Shown here piece after piece: positions 51,924-62,730 of a DNA stretch of 64,000 bases (the stretch's first letter is position 1; every line of letters starts with the position of its first letter). The DNA comes from Rikenella microfusus. GTDB lineage: Bacteria; Bacteroidota; Bacteroidia; Bacteroidales; Tenuifilaceae. The notes under the pieces were generated by a model. It was not told where the DNA came from, did no database searches, and saw nothing but the letters and a program-made list of their open reading frames with translations. The stretch is from positions 28,739 to 92,738 of the forward strand of contig DYKO01000012.1 in NCBI GenBank assembly GCA_020722565.1, in the 5' to 3' direction. The translations under genes and the position numbers were made by a program.

Positions 51924-52536
51924 CAAAAAAGTCGAGCATCAAACGATCGCCCAGGTAGGCCTGTAGCCTATCACCTATCTTTACAGGCCCTACGCCTACA
52001 GGAGTACCCGTGAAAAGCAGATCCCCGGTTCGAAAAGTAACAAAGCGCGAAACGTAAGCAATAAGCTCATCGTAGCTAAAAATCATATCGTGGGTATTAC
52101 CCTGCTGAACCAGTTTACCATTGATTTCCAGCCTAAAATCGAGCGATCCCAAATCGCCAAGTTCTTCTTTTGGTATGAACAGACCAATAGGAGCGGAGTG
52201 GTCAAACGCCTTGGCCATTTCCCAAGGCAATCCTTTTTGTTTACACATCCGTTGTAAATCACGGGCAGTAAAATCGATTCCAAGAGTTACTGCATCGTAA
52301 TAGCGATGGGCAAATTTTTGTCCAATACTTCGCCCAAGACGGTTTACTCGAAGAACCACCTCGAGTTCGTAATGCAGCTCGCTGGTAAATTTGGGGTAAA
52401 AAAAAGGTTGATTATTGCGAAGCAAACAACTATCGGGCTTTATAAAGAAAATTGGAGCCTCGGGAATATCCGACTGCATTTCCTGTGCGTGCTCACGGTA
52501 GTTCCGACCGACACAAATAATCTTCATACAAATCAA
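51916..52536 (-). CDS. Fumarylacetoacetate hydrolase family protein
   Basis: 206 aa; MKIICVGRNYREHAQEM, ELHYELEVVLRV, GIDFTARDLQ, GDLLFTGTPVGVGPV. Confidence 0.94.
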   Translation of the reverse strand: MICMKIICVGRNYREHAQEMQSDIPEAPIFFIKPDSCLLRNNQPFFYPKFTSELHYELEVVLRVNRLGRSIGQKFAHRYYDAVTLGIDFTARDLQRMCKQKGLPWEMAKAFDHSAPIGLFIPKEELGDLGSLDFRLEINGKLVQQGNTHDMIFSYDELIAYVSRFVTFRTGDLLFTGTPVGVGPVKIGDRLQAYLGDRLMLDFFVR

Positions 52537-52695
52537 TTTAACAGAAAAAACAAATTCACCATTGTAAAACCACCTATCCGAACATCAACCCAAAGGTTCT
52601 AAAAATTAATCAAAGATAATCAGAGCTTGAGGATAACTGGTTATTTGAGTTCATAAAAAATGGTTATACTTTTGCGATAACTCACTCTTAATGCT

Positions 52696-53598
52696 ATGGA
52701 TGAAAGGGAATCAATACTGAAACGAAAAAAAATTGCATTCATCATCAATCCCATTTCGGGAACTCGGAGTAAGGAAAATACCCTGCACCGCATTAGCGAT
52801 AGCATCGATTTGGACAAGTTTGAACCCGAGATTTTGTTTACCCGCAAAAAGGGTGATGCCCACCAAATCATAAAAGAAAAGATAGCCGAAAGCTATAAGT
52901 ACTTTGTGGCTGTGGGGGGCGATGGAACCGTAAACGAGGTGGGTAGCGCGCTGGTAAACACAGATTGTGCTATGGGAATTATACCCCTGGGTTCAGGAAA
53001 TGGTTTGGCACGACATCTAAAGATTCCTATTGATACCGAAAAGGCTATTGAAATAATTAACCGTCTTAATATCGATGAGATAGACTTTGGTACGGTAAAT
53101 GGTATACCGTTTTTTTGCACCTGCGGTGTTGGCTTCGATGCCCACATTGGATATCGGTTTGCCAAAGAAAAAGGACGAGGTTTCTTCAACTATGTTAAGG
53201 TTGCCTTATCGGACTTCATTAGGTATAAGCCCAAAAAATACAAGATTAAATTAGATGATGGACCTAAAATGAAGTTTAGGGCTTTTCTGATTACGTGCGC
53301 CAATGCTTCGCAATACGGCAATAACGCCTACATAGCCCCAAATGCAGATATTCACGATGGATTGCTCGATATAGCCATAATGTCGCCAATAAATTTACTA
53401 CAAGCACCAGCCATTGGTGCCATGCTGTTTACCCGCTTGATTGATAAAAGTACCGTAATGCAAACGGGGAGGGCATCAAAAGTAGTGATAAAACGTAAAC
53501 GCGAAGATATAGTTCACTTTGATGGTGAACCCATTATTCTGGGACGAAAAATAAAAATCAAAGTAGTAAGCAGAGGCCTAAGGGTAATTGTTCCCTAA
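52696..53598 (+). CDS. Diacylglycerol kinase family / YegS-like lipid kinase
   Basis: 300 aa; AFIINPISGTRSKE, VAVGGDGTVNEVGSALVNT, GIIPLGSGNGLARHL. Confidence 0.95.
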   Translation: MDERESILKRKKIAFIINPISGTRSKENTLHRISDSIDLDKFEPEILFTRKKGDAHQIIKEKIAESYKYFVAVGGDGTVNEVGSALVNTDCAMGIIPLGSGNGLARHLKIPIDTEKAIEIINRLNIDEIDFGTVNGIPFFCTCGVGFDAHIGYRFAKEKGRGFFNYVKVALSDFIRYKPKKYKIKLDDGPKMKFRAFLITCANASQYGNNAYIAPNADIHDGLLDIAIMSPINLLQAPAIGAMLFTRLIDKSTVMQTGRASKVVIKRKREDIVHFDGEPIILGRKIKIKVVSRGLRVIVP

Positions 53599-54350
53599 CG
53601 GCCATCAACATCAAAAAGTCTGGTCTTCTTTCGTAAAGTTCTAATTACCAAGTACAGTACTCCTGAAGAAACGAAAGAAATAAACCAAAATTGTCCCCAA
53701 AAACTCAACTCAATGGTGAAATTTAAATCATTAACTAAATACTCGTGCAGGTACTGAAATACAAAGAAAAGCAAGGTAAGCTTAAACAAACCTATTGTTT
53801 CGCGTTTTACTACGTTCCTAAAAGAAAAGTGTAATCCTGGTGAGTGCCATCTAAATCTTCGGGGAATAAACGAGGGGACACTATTTGCCCAGTTAAGATA
53901 AACAGTTCCAAACTTATCCCTTAAAAAGAACTCTTCAGCATACATTATTCTTTCATAGTAAAGCCAATATACCAGAAGGAAAAAAACTATAAACCATACG
54001 CTTTTGGTTAATAGGGCTAAACCCAACCACATAAAAAAATTTCCCAGGTAAAGTGGATGCCTAACTATTGAGTACATGCCTGATGTGTTCACAGTATCTG
54101 CTACTTGGGATTTAGTATTACGGCCAGATGTATTTTTTGGGGTATAGCCAATGGTTACAATTCTGATTACTAAGCCTATCAGGCTTACAGCAAAACAAAT
54201 CAAAAAATAAAAGGGATTATAACTATATGCTCCAATACTGTGTAAGTAAATATAGTATGAAATTCCTGCAATAACTAAAATAATGGGGAAATAGCTTCTG
54301 TAACGGAAAAGAAAATCGCCCTGTCGACGAAAGATTTCAATTAACGCCAT
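53595..54350 (-). CDS. Isoprenylcysteine/phospholipid methyltransferase-family membrane protein
   Basis: 251 aa; multiple TMs; GMYSIVRHPLYLGNFFMWLGLAL and EEFFLRDKFGTVYLNWANSVPSFIPR motifs. Confidence 0.85.
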   Translation of the reverse strand: MALIEIFRRQGDFLFRYRSYFPIILVIAGISYYIYLHSIGAYSYNPFYFLICFAVSLIGLVIRIVTIGYTPKNTSGRNTKSQVADTVNTSGMYSIVRHPLYLGNFFMWLGLALLTKSVWFIVFFLLVYWLYYERIMYAEEFFLRDKFGTVYLNWANSVPSFIPRRFRWHSPGLHFSFRNVVKRETIGLFKLTLLFFVFQYLHEYLVNDLNFTIELSFWGQFWFISFVSSGVLYLVIRTLRKKTRLFDVDGR

Positions 54351-54416
54351 ATCAAATACTATTTTTTCTGGCGTAAATATATTAAAAATAACGATAAGTT
54401 AACAAATGTTAATAAA

Positions 54417-55184
54417 CTATTTTTGTTTCATTCGAAGGTATATTGAGGTAAGCACCTTTTTGGTGTGCAGGGGAAAATCGCCGTTCATCATCCATGAGTA
54501 GTAGCTGGGTTCAGCTTTAAGAACTTCAACAACAGGCTTCCCCTTATGCTTACCGAAATTAAATACCTCTACATTATTATCATCGAGAATAATCCTACCT
54601 GCAAAATCAACGTTTCGATTGAATGAGCTGAACTCCGAAAGGGAATCGACATCGTTTTTAAGTTCATGATAGCGCTCAACCTGAGCGCAGAGTACTTCAA
54701 AAGTGGCAAGTGTATCGGCCTCGGCGCTATGAGCATTTTCTAAATCCTTGTTTAAATAGAACTTATATGCTGCTGCCAGCGTTCGCTTCTCCATTTTGTG
54801 AAAAATGGTTTGCACATCGATGAATTTTCTTTTTTTAAGGTCGATGTCCACCCCTGCCCTTAAAAATTCCTCAGCCAACAAGGGCAAATCAAAACGATTT
54901 GAGTTAAACCCAGCAAAATCGCAACCCTCAATGAAATTGGCCAACGATTTAGCAATTTTCTTAAATGTTGGCGAATCTTTTACATCCTCGTCGGTTATGC
55001 CATGAATAGCAGTTGCTTCTGGTGGAATGGGCATTTCGGGATTTATGCGTCTTACCTTGGATTCTCTATTTCCGTTAGGGAAAACCTTAAGAATGGCTAT
55101 CTCAACAATCCTATCCTTTGCAATATCAACTCCTGTTGTTTCAAGATCAAATACAACCAGCGGATTTTTTATATTTAAAGCCAT
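54417..55184 (-). CDS. 3'-5' exonuclease, DnaQ/DEDD family
   Basis: 255 aa; VVFDLETTGVDIAKDRIVEIA, IHGITDEDVKDSPTF, FAGFNSNRFDLPLL, NAHSAEADTLATFEV. Confidence 0.95.
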   Translation of the reverse strand: MALNIKNPLVVFDLETTGVDIAKDRIVEIAILKVFPNGNRESKVRRINPEMPIPPEATAIHGITDEDVKDSPTFKKIAKSLANFIEGCDFAGFNSNRFDLPLLAEEFLRAGVDIDLKKRKFIDVQTIFHKMEKRTLAAAYKFYLNKDLENAHSAEADTLATFEVLCAQVERYHELKNDVDSLSEFSSFNRNVDFAGRIILDDNNVEVFNFGKHKGKPVVEVLKAEPSYYSWMMNGDFPLHTKKVLTSIYLRMKQK

Positions 55185-55235
55185 TGTTACATTTTAAATT
55201 GCCAGAAATTACTAATTCTGCTATTTGAAACCAAA

Positions 55236-55259
55236 CTCCCCGAGGGTGTCCCCGGGGAG
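55236..55259 (-). terminator. Possible terminator hairpin after dnaN
   Basis: CTCCCCGaGGGTgtcCCCGGGGAG GC-rich stem immediately downstream of dnaN (minus), weak T-run. Confidence 0.45.
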
Positions 55260-55276
55260 CTAACAACAATAATTAC

Positions 55277-56407
55277 TTACGCCCCTATCATCATTGGCAT
55301 AAGTAGCATCAATATATCCTCATCGGGATTTTCGTTTTGATGGGGGAAAATAAGCCCAGCCCTTGACGAATCGGACATGGAAATTACCACATAGTTTGAT
55401 GAAATGTTGGAGAGAATTTCGATAAGGAAAGCCGACTTAAACCCAATTTCCATTTCATCGCCCTCATAGTCGCAGTTAAGGCGCTCATATGCTGAAACCG
55501 AAAAATCGAGGTCCTGAGCTGAAACCATGCACTGGTTTGCACTTAATCCCAACTTTATAAGATTGCTAGCCTGATTTGAGTAAATGGATACACGCCGAAC
55601 AGAATTGTAGAAATCGAGCCTATCGATAATCATTTTGTTGGGATTATCTACAGGGATAACCTGATTGTATGCAGGATAAGCACCCTCTATTAAACGGCAA
55701 ATCAGGGTGAATCCACTCATGGAAAACCTGGCATTTTTGTTATCGAACTCCAGATTTACAGCCCCTGTTTCCTTTACTAATATAGATTTTAATAGGTTTG
55801 CGGGTTTTTTGTGTAAAATGAATGATGAGAACTTATCAACCTGTAAATCCTTACGACGGTAGCGCACCAGCTTATGCGAGTCGGTGGCAACAAAGGTAAT
55901 CCCCTCCTCGGTGAGTTCAATAAAAATACCATTCATCACGGGGCGCATCTCATCGTCGGCAGTAGCAAAAATGGTCTTGGTAATACCATTATGCATAATA
56001 TCGGCCGTAAGTTTAACGCTAATAGTGCTTTCGGGGTTGAGCTCAGCTGCTTTGGGAAAATCATCGGAGGGTTGGCCAACTATATTGAACTGCCCATTTT
56101 CCGAGTGAATTACAATGCTCAATGCTCCCGGATCGATTTCAAAAGTTAATGGCTGCTCCGAAAACTCTTTTAGGGTATCAATTAATATTTTGTATGGAAT
56201 GGCAATGGCACCATCATCCTGAACATTATCGAGGGTGATGGTTGTAGTAAGGGTTGATTCCAGATCGGATGCTGTGATTTCCAGATCGTTTCCTTTCAGC
56301 CGAAACAAAAAGTTGTCGAGAATGGGTAGGGTGTTCTTGCTGCTGATTACCCTGCTAACCACCGACAGGTGGCTGAGTAGCATGGTGCTTGATACAACAA
56401 ACTTCAT
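55277..56407 (-). CDS. dnaN: DNA polymerase III beta subunit (sliding clamp)
   Basis: 376 aa; LPILDNFLFRLKGNDLEITASDLESTLTTTI, LLMPMMI C-terminus. Confidence 0.97.
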   Translation of the reverse strand: MKFVVSSTMLLSHLSVVSRVISSKNTLPILDNFLFRLKGNDLEITASDLESTLTTTITLDNVQDDGAIAIPYKILIDTLKEFSEQPLTFEIDPGALSIVIHSENGQFNIVGQPSDDFPKAAELNPESTISVKLTADIMHNGITKTIFATADDEMRPVMNGIFIELTEEGITFVATDSHKLVRYRRKDLQVDKFSSFILHKKPANLLKSILVKETGAVNLEFDNKNARFSMSGFTLICRLIEGAYPAYNQVIPVDNPNKMIIDRLDFYNSVRRVSIYSNQASNLIKLGLSANQCMVSAQDLDFSVSAYERLNCDYEGDEMEIGFKSAFLIEILSNISSNYVVISMSDSSRAGLIFPHQNENPDEDILMLLMPMMIGA

Positions 56408-56577
56408 CGTTCTAATTATTTTAGTTACTGTTTCTTATTAATTTCTTGATAACCAACAATCTATAAATAAAAAACTTTTAAACTTATATACGTTATAATT
56501 GCTTTCGCTTTGAAAATCAATTTCATTCACCTTAATTCGGGATTTCAATAATACAAAAAATATGCATAAATGGCACC

Positions 56578-57561
56578 CTAATTTGAGGAATTATTTACTA
56601 AATAATTGATAGATTGCAGCAAATGGTGAAAGTGGAAGTAATATCCAATCAAAAACCTTTTTTCGTTTTGATACTCAATAAGAAATTTATTGGGATCGTA
56701 ATCAATTGGTTCATTTAAAACATTTTTAAAATTTTCACCGTTTATTCTGTACAAGGAAAATTCATATTTTTTCCCATTCTGCATTTCAAATGCCACATTT
56801 GCTATAAGATTTGCAGGTTTAGCTGACTCCTGTTGCTCCACGGTTGCCCCTTCTAGTTTTAGCGCATCAAGTGAGAAATACAACATACTAACTTCTACCA
56901 TTTTAACACTATCATACCTAACGCCATTACCATCGGTAACGAATAGCTGCCGATCATCAAAAGTTAATCTATATGAACTTTGTGGCCTATTGGGATATGA
57001 AACTGAAATGTTAGCTAACCATTCAATGGGCTCGGGAAACAACCTTCCTGCCAACCAACGATTTGGACTTGTAGAAAAATATTCTATTAAATCGTCGGAA
57101 GCCGTTGGCGTTTCAATGTAATAGGGGCAATGCGAGTTCATGAGTAAACCTATAGGTTTATAGTTAAACGCTGGTATGGATGCCACCCAATACTCTTTAA
57201 TTACATTTCTACCCTTGAAAATACGAACTAAGGTACCTTTACTTTTTATCAACGATAGTACAGAATCGGATGGATTAATGCTGGCCTGCGCATAACCCTT
57301 GAGCGATTGTAGTATTCCAATAAAAAATTGAATCTCCTCAATATTGGCTGGATAAGAGTAGTTGATGTACCATGTGCCCTGATTTTGATTAATGCACAAG
57401 GTATCATTACCTCGCAAAATTTTTATTTGGGTTGGTTCTAACTTACCTATAGCAAACGGTTCACGTTTGCCTTCATAATATATAAAGACCAAAAAGGAAA
57501 GCAAAAGGGCACCCGCTGCAATACCCAAAATTAAAAATTCTTTTTTAAACCTTGGGATCAT
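56578..57561 (-). CDS. DUF4340-like membrane-anchored protein
   Basis: 327 aa; N-terminal TM, IKILRGNDTLCINQNQGTWYIN...; directly linked (ATGA overlap) to gldG, typical neighbourhood. Confidence 0.75.
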   Translation of the reverse strand: MIPRFKKEFLILGIAAGALLLSFLVFIYYEGKREPFAIGKLEPTQIKILRGNDTLCINQNQGTWYINYSYPANIEEIQFFIGILQSLKGYAQASINPSDSVLSLIKSKGTLVRIFKGRNVIKEYWVASIPAFNYKPIGLLMNSHCPYYIETPTASDDLIEYFSTSPNRWLAGRLFPEPIEWLANISVSYPNRPQSSYRLTFDDRQLFVTDGNGVRYDSVKMVEVSMLYFSLDALKLEGATVEQQESAKPANLIANVAFEMQNGKKYEFSLYRINGENFKNVLNEPIDYDPNKFLIEYQNEKRFLIGYYFHFHHLLQSINYLVNNSSN

Positions 57562-59270
57562 AACCTATGGGTATATTTTCTTCGTCGAATTACAAACCAA
57601 ATCCCCCCCCCAATGACAAGCACCAGTGAGGGTAAAACCGTGTTTATGACTTGCCAGGTAAGTTGTTCTGCTACAACTTTTTTCCTGTTGAGTAACCGAA
57701 GTTTTATGTCCTTAGAACGTAGCTGCAAAAGGTTTACGTTATCGCAAAGGTAATGCACCATATTTACCACTAGTTCTTTATTACCAAAGGTTTGCTGGGT
57801 AAATCTATCGTAGCCCAAAGGTAAAATATAGGCTCCATTGGGGCGCCGTTGAACATCGTTACGGATAATATCGGCATCGCCCACAACTATTATCCTGGTA
57901 TATGGACTCTTCTCAAGAATATTAATTTTTCCGCTGGAAATAATGTGATGCACTGGACGGTTTCTGAAGTTTGATGTAAAGTTTCCACTGAGCAAAACGG
58001 CAACTGGAACGTATGGTCTATTAAACTCGTAGCGCATAATGCTCCTGCTAACCTGGCTGAGACTAATTAGTGCGGGCACCTTAACCATCTTGCCTTCCTG
58101 CGACGTAAAAAGAAGTATCTCTTTTTTTACATTAAAATCAAGCCCCACTGTGTCAACTGAACTAATAAATCGCGACAGAATAAGGTTAAGCCCTTTAGTG
58201 ATAGGATTACCTGATGGTGGATTAAGCAAGGGATAATACAACCAGCGTGCTGGAACAAAGTGGGCCTCCTGTCCGGCAAACGCCGTATTAACAGGAATAA
58301 CGGCGCATTGTAAATCCTGAACAAGCAAAGGGTTTAGTCTTACCCCGTAACGGAAAAGCATATCATCTATATTATGCTGATTGACAAAGGCAAGGGTGTT
58401 TGCTCCAGTAGATAGGCTATCGATGTTAACGCTAACCGGATCCACAAAGAATAGGGCTCTGCCTCCATTCATTATAAACTGATCAATAACCAATTTATCG
58501 GCTTCGGGTATGGGTTTAGAGGGGCCTGCAATAACAATAGTTTTGTAGGGTTTCAGAGCGTTAACATCTCCATTTATGGTAATCCTCTCAACACGATAGT
58601 ATTGATTAAGTTCCCCTTCAATATCGCCGGTTTCAAACTCATCAAACTCACCATGCCCCTGAATAAAAGCTACCCTTTGTTTTGTTTCATTGGTTAATCG
58701 GAGTATGGCATCAATAAGAGCAAATTCAAAATTTTGAATGGATAGGTTGATGTTCTCCTCACCAGAAAGATTCGGATTATTGCGCAATAAATTAACTGCC
58801 AATTCCTTTCCCCTATAGGTTATTAGGCAACCTGGAAAGATGATGCGCTGTAAAATTGCGCCATCTTTATCCTTAATATGAACATTTGTGGGCTGAAGGC
58901 CAATATCAGAAAGTTTCTTAAGCAGCTCCTCTTGATTTTTTGTCCCTTTAGTGCTATAGGGATTCACAAATTCAAATTGCAACTTTTTGCCTGCAATCAC
59001 CTTAAATTCACTTAGAGTTTCATAGAGTGCCCGCTTCATTCTGACAAATGCGGTAGGAAGCTCACCGTCGAGATATATTCTAATGTATATCAAATCGTTA
59101 GTGTTCCTCAGCAGCTGCTGGGTGAAGGGCTTAATGGTATATCGCTTATCCTCTGTTAAATCGAGACGGAAATAAAAAAAACTTGATACAAAATTGATTA
59201 CGAATATTGAAACAATTAAAATTAAAAATTTCAGAATACTTCTTTTTCTATTACTCAAACCTTGCTTCAT
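57558..59270 (-). CDS. gldG: Gliding-motility-associated ABC transporter substrate-binding protein GldG
   Basis: ORF track to 59309; likely start MKQGLSNRKRSILKFLILIVSIFVINFVSSFFYFRLDLTEDKRYTI at 59270; RVAFIQGHGEFDE, GGRALFFVDPV. Confidence 0.93.
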   Translation of the reverse strand: MKQGLSNRKRSILKFLILIVSIFVINFVSSFFYFRLDLTEDKRYTIKPFTQQLLRNTNDLIYIRIYLDGELPTAFVRMKRALYETLSEFKVIAGKKLQFEFVNPYSTKGTKNQEELLKKLSDIGLQPTNVHIKDKDGAILQRIIFPGCLITYRGKELAVNLLRNNPNLSGEENINLSIQNFEFALIDAILRLTNETKQRVAFIQGHGEFDEFETGDIEGELNQYYRVERITINGDVNALKPYKTIVIAGPSKPIPEADKLVIDQFIMNGGRALFFVDPVSVNIDSLSTGANTLAFVNQHNIDDMLFRYGVRLNPLLVQDLQCAVIPVNTAFAGQEAHFVPARWLYYPLLNPPSGNPITKGLNLILSRFISSVDTVGLDFNVKKEILLFTSQEGKMVKVPALISLSQVSRSIMRYEFNRPYVPVAVLLSGNFTSNFRNRPVHHIISSGKINILEKSPYTRIIVVGDADIIRNDVQRRPNGAYILPLGYDRFTQQTFGNKELVVNMVHYLCDNVNLLQLRSKDIKLRLLNRKKVVAEQLTWQVINTVLPSLVLVIGGGIWFVIRRRKYTHRL

Positions 59271-59289
59271 ACCACTGATTTTAAGATAA

Positions 59290-60021
59290 CTACCATTTAC
59301 GTGATTCAAGTTTTAAGCGTGTGAGAGCCAGAAAAGTAGTAGCAAACGATATAAAGTAAATTAAATCGCGCAAATCAATCACGCCCCTGCTAATTGAACT
59401 ATAGTGCTCACTTATGCTCAGCCAAAGAAACACCTCTCGGATACCGCTTAAACCCTGAAGATCCAATGCCATTGAAATACCGGAATAGAAAAGGAAGCAT
59501 AGTGTAACCGAAATCATAAATGCAACAATCGCATTATCGGTTAAACTAGAAGCAAAAATTCCAATTGATGCATAAGCTGATGCCAAAAGAAAAAGACCAA
59601 TAAATGAGCCCCATGTTGCCGCCCAATCCAGATTACCTATGGGACTTCCTAGGCTATAGATACTAAAAACAAATGTAAGAGTAGGAATAAGGATGATAAG
59701 AACCAAAATCACCGCAGCTATAAACTTACCTATAACCAATGATGTATCAGATATTGGACGGGTGAGTATTAGTTCAATGGTTCCGTATCTTTTCTCATCG
59801 GAAAACATCCGCATGGTGGCGGCAGGAACAAGAAAAAGAAACAACCATGGCGCTATGTAGAAAAGCGACTCAAGTGATGCATAGCCAGAATCTAAAATAT
59901 TGATGCTCCCTGGCAAAACCCAAAGGAATAAACCGGTAAGTATTAAAAATACTATCGCTATTACATAACCTGTTAGCGATGAAAAAAAATTCTGTAATTC
60001 CCTGATGAGTACCGATTTCAT
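59290..60021 (-). CDS. gldF: Gliding-motility-associated ABC transporter permease GldF
   Basis: 243 aa; multiple TMs; RELQNFFSSLTGYVIAIVFLILTGLFLWV, PAATMRMFSDEKRYGTIELILTRPISD. Confidence 0.93.
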   Translation of the reverse strand: MKSVLIRELQNFFSSLTGYVIAIVFLILTGLFLWVLPGSINILDSGYASLESLFYIAPWLFLFLVPAATMRMFSDEKRYGTIELILTRPISDTSLVIGKFIAAVILVLIILIPTLTFVFSIYSLGSPIGNLDWAATWGSFIGLFLLASAYASIGIFASSLTDNAIVAFMISVTLCFLFYSGISMALDLQGLSGIREVFLWLSISEHYSSISRGVIDLRDLIYFISFATTFLALTRLKLESRKW

Positions 60022-60088
60022 TCTCTATCGATTTTGATGCAAAATAAAAAATGTTCTACAAGAAGGCTCTATATATAAACACACCAGC

Positions 60089-61300
60089 TTATGGAATAAA
60101 ATTTAAGAATGGCAAAGTTTCAACGGCTTCAAAGGGCTGAAGCTTAAGGCTATCGACTTTATCCTTGTCGATAGCAACTTTTGAAACATCAACAATACTA
60201 ACACCCTTAAAATAGTATTTTATTATTTGTTCGTAGTCCCAGCCCTTTTGCGCCATAGCAAGGGCACCATCCTGACACATACCAACCCCATGCCCATAGC
60301 CCCGCCCCGATAACCGGACCTCGGTTTTAGCAACATTAACAGAAAACCATGCTGACCTTAACCGAAAATGCTTTCGCACAGCGGTAACTGGTATATTGAT
60401 CCCCATTACAGGGTAGAACCTAGGTCTATTTTTGGGATTAAAATTCATGTCGTTTCGGGTAGCTTGTGCTGTGTCAACCCCTTGAGCCGCTAAAAACTTT
60501 TTCCATTCCGTTATGGGAATGGTCCTTTCCCATCGCGCATTTCGGGCCGAAGTACAATAAGGATCCCTTACGGAACGTAAATACGGAAGTTCCGATATCC
60601 AAACATCTTCGGAATTTGCCGTTTGTCCGCCACAATTGGCATGAAATGCTGCGGTTATGGGACGATTAAGTGAATCTACCACAATCAGCCCCTTAACATC
60701 CATTACAGCATCAAGAATATCCTGAAATTTTTCTGTTCTACCTTTATAAGCCTGGCAATGCTCTTCGTCGCAAAGGTTAAAGCCCTCCGATTGATGTTTA
60801 GTGGTATGGGTTAGTGTATAGGTTCGAACCAAAAGGGCCTGGGCCTTGTAAAGTTCATCCTCTTTTCCGGGGCCTGCTTCAGCTAGTACTACAGCAGCAA
60901 TATATTTCTCAGTATCAATTACATTAACCGCCATAAGCCTATCGTACTCCACGTAAAAGGTAATGTTATCGTCGTAAAGCCTTGCCGGCTTAGCGGGTAT
61001 CACTGGCTTTAGCCTAAACACATCGTCACCGGAATTGCCCACTAATGTAACTCTACTATAAAGTCCGTAGCTACAATTTTCATCGCGAACCAATACTGAA
61101 TCACCTTGTCGGCTGATATATATTATCTGATTGGGCTTAACGGTTACAATGGTATCGGCAAACATAAGATTATAGCTGCCCTGCATTGGTGTGAGCAAAA
61201 TGGTGTTAAGACGAGTATCGTTGAAAATGCTAATGGTAACCTTTTGAGCAAAAAGGCAAAAAGATTGAACCAAAAGAGTAATAGTAAGTAAAGCCTTCAT
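60089..61300 (-). CDS. SpoIID/LytB domain protein
   Basis: 403 aa; signal peptide; KYIAAVVLAEAGPGKEDELYKAQALLVRTYTL, FHANCGGQTANSEDVW, RLSGRGYGHGVGMCQDGALAMAQKGWDYEQIIKYYF. Confidence 0.94.
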   Translation of the reverse strand: MKALLTITLLVQSFCLFAQKVTISIFNDTRLNTILLTPMQGSYNLMFADTIVTVKPNQIIYISRQGDSVLVRDENCSYGLYSRVTLVGNSGDDVFRLKPVIPAKPARLYDDNITFYVEYDRLMAVNVIDTEKYIAAVVLAEAGPGKEDELYKAQALLVRTYTLTHTTKHQSEGFNLCDEEHCQAYKGRTEKFQDILDAVMDVKGLIVVDSLNRPITAAFHANCGGQTANSEDVWISELPYLRSVRDPYCTSARNARWERTIPITEWKKFLAAQGVDTAQATRNDMNFNPKNRPRFYPVMGINIPVTAVRKHFRLRSAWFSVNVAKTEVRLSGRGYGHGVGMCQDGALAMAQKGWDYEQIIKYYFKGVSIVDVSKVAIDKDKVDSLKLQPFEAVETLPFLNFIP

Positions 61301-61307
61301 AAGAATA

Positions 61308-62435
61308 TCATTTATGTGTTTTTAACATTTCTACCATACATTTACCAACCCTGAGCGAGGCCCCAGATTCGCCCAACTTGTGCCAAAGCTTTTCATAAAG
61401 TTCTAATTGCCGGGCTCGCTCAATACGACCAGGTAAAAGTTTAGAAGCCTCAGCATAAAGCCTATCGTGAGTTAAGTCGTACTGCTTCAGCTCCGTAACC
61501 ACCTCACAACCCATGTTAAGGTTGACAAGCGAAATATATTTAACCTTAATAACCATCCATGCAATCAGCATTGAAAAGAAATTGCCCCTATAGCAAACCA
61601 CCTGCGGGACATTCAGAAGGGCTGCTTCAAGCGTAGCAGTTCCAGATGTTACAATTGCTAAAGTTGAACACGAAAACAACTCGTAGGTCTGATTAAATAC
61701 TAACTTAACATCTGTTCCTTTGATAAAAGGTTCATAAACATTGATATCCAGCGATGGTGCTCCTGCAATAACAAACTGGTAGTCGGGAAACCGTTCAATC
61801 ATTTCTAACATAATAGGCAAATTGTAACGAATTTCCTGCCGCCGGCTTCCGGCAACCAGAGCTATAATAGGTTTTTCGGGCAAAGAATTCCTGTTGCAAA
61901 ATTCAGCTAGTGATAAGGATTTGGGTAAACGATGCTTTATGGCATCGATTGAAGGATTACCCTCATACACAGGTTCAATACCCTTACTTTTAAAGTAATC
62001 GATTTCAAAGGGAAAAATCACGAAAAGTTTATCTACATACTGCTTTAGTATTTTAACCCTCGATTCCTTCCATGCCCATACCTTTGGGGCAATATAGTAA
62101 AATACCTGATATCCTGTTTTTTTTGCAAATTTAGCAATGCGAAGATTAAACCCGGGATAATCAACTAGTATTACCACATCGGGATTATACACAACAATAT
62201 CGTTTTTACACATCTGCATATTTGCCTTAATGGTTTTAAGGTTCTGAAGAACCTCAAGAAACCCCATAAAGGCCATCTCACGATAGTGCTTTACCAGCGT
62301 TCCCCCCTGTGCCTGCATGAGTTCGCCACCAAAGTAACGAAACTCTGCTTCGGAATCCGCTTGTTTTATTCCCCTCATAAGGTTAGATGCATGTAAATCG
62401 CCAGATGCCTCGCCGGCAACAAGGTAGTAACGCAT
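61308..62435 (-). CDS. lpxB: Lipid-A-disaccharide synthase
   Basis: 375 aa; YYLVAGEASGDLHASNLM, VDYPGFNLRIAKFAKK, YYIAPKVWAWKESRV, TSGTATLEAALL. Confidence 0.96.
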   Translation of the reverse strand: MRYYLVAGEASGDLHASNLMRGIKQADSEAEFRYFGGELMQAQGGTLVKHYREMAFMGFLEVLQNLKTIKANMQMCKNDIVVYNPDVVILVDYPGFNLRIAKFAKKTGYQVFYYIAPKVWAWKESRVKILKQYVDKLFVIFPFEIDYFKSKGIEPVYEGNPSIDAIKHRLPKSLSLAEFCNRNSLPEKPIIALVAGSRRQEIRYNLPIMLEMIERFPDYQFVIAGAPSLDINVYEPFIKGTDVKLVFNQTYELFSCSTLAIVTSGTATLEAALLNVPQVVCYRGNFFSMLIAWMVIKVKYISLVNLNMGCEVVTELKQYDLTHDRLYAEASKLLPGRIERARQLELYEKLWHKLGESGASLRVGKCMVEMLKTHK

Positions 62436-62439
62436 AATC

Positions 62440-62730
62440 TTATAAAAATCGCATTAAAACAATAATTAAAGCAAGAATGATGGTACTCCCCAGTACTCCC
62501 TGCGCAGCTTTAAGCCTGTTAGTCCAAATGAAAGCAAAAAATAGTCCGAGATTGGGAAGAACAGCCATCGATAATGCCCTCGACAAATCACCCTTATAAT
62601 TCAAATATTTAAGAAAGTCGATAAAATCAAAATTCATAGCAAGAGTATATTTAATTACAAGCAATGAAATTATGGGGAGCAGAATACCTGAAAGGTAACC
62701 ATGCCACTGATTATTTATTTTTCTCTGCAT
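62440..62730 (-). CDS. Small hypothetical membrane protein
   Basis: ORF track to 62772; likely start MQRKINNQWHGYLSGILLP at 62730, overlapping surE by about 20 nt; several hydrophobic segments; sits between lpxB and surE. Confidence 0.7.
   Translation of the reverse strand: MQRKINNQWHGYLSGILLPIISLLVIKYTLAMNFDFIDFLKYLNYKGDLSRALSMAVLPNLGLFFAFIWTNRLKAAQGVLGSTIILALIIVLMRFL

Noticed and set aside
57558-60021. Possible novel ABC transporter system
   Set aside because: Recognisable as GldG/GldF with a DUF4340-like partner and dnaN, a common Bacteroidota arrangement.
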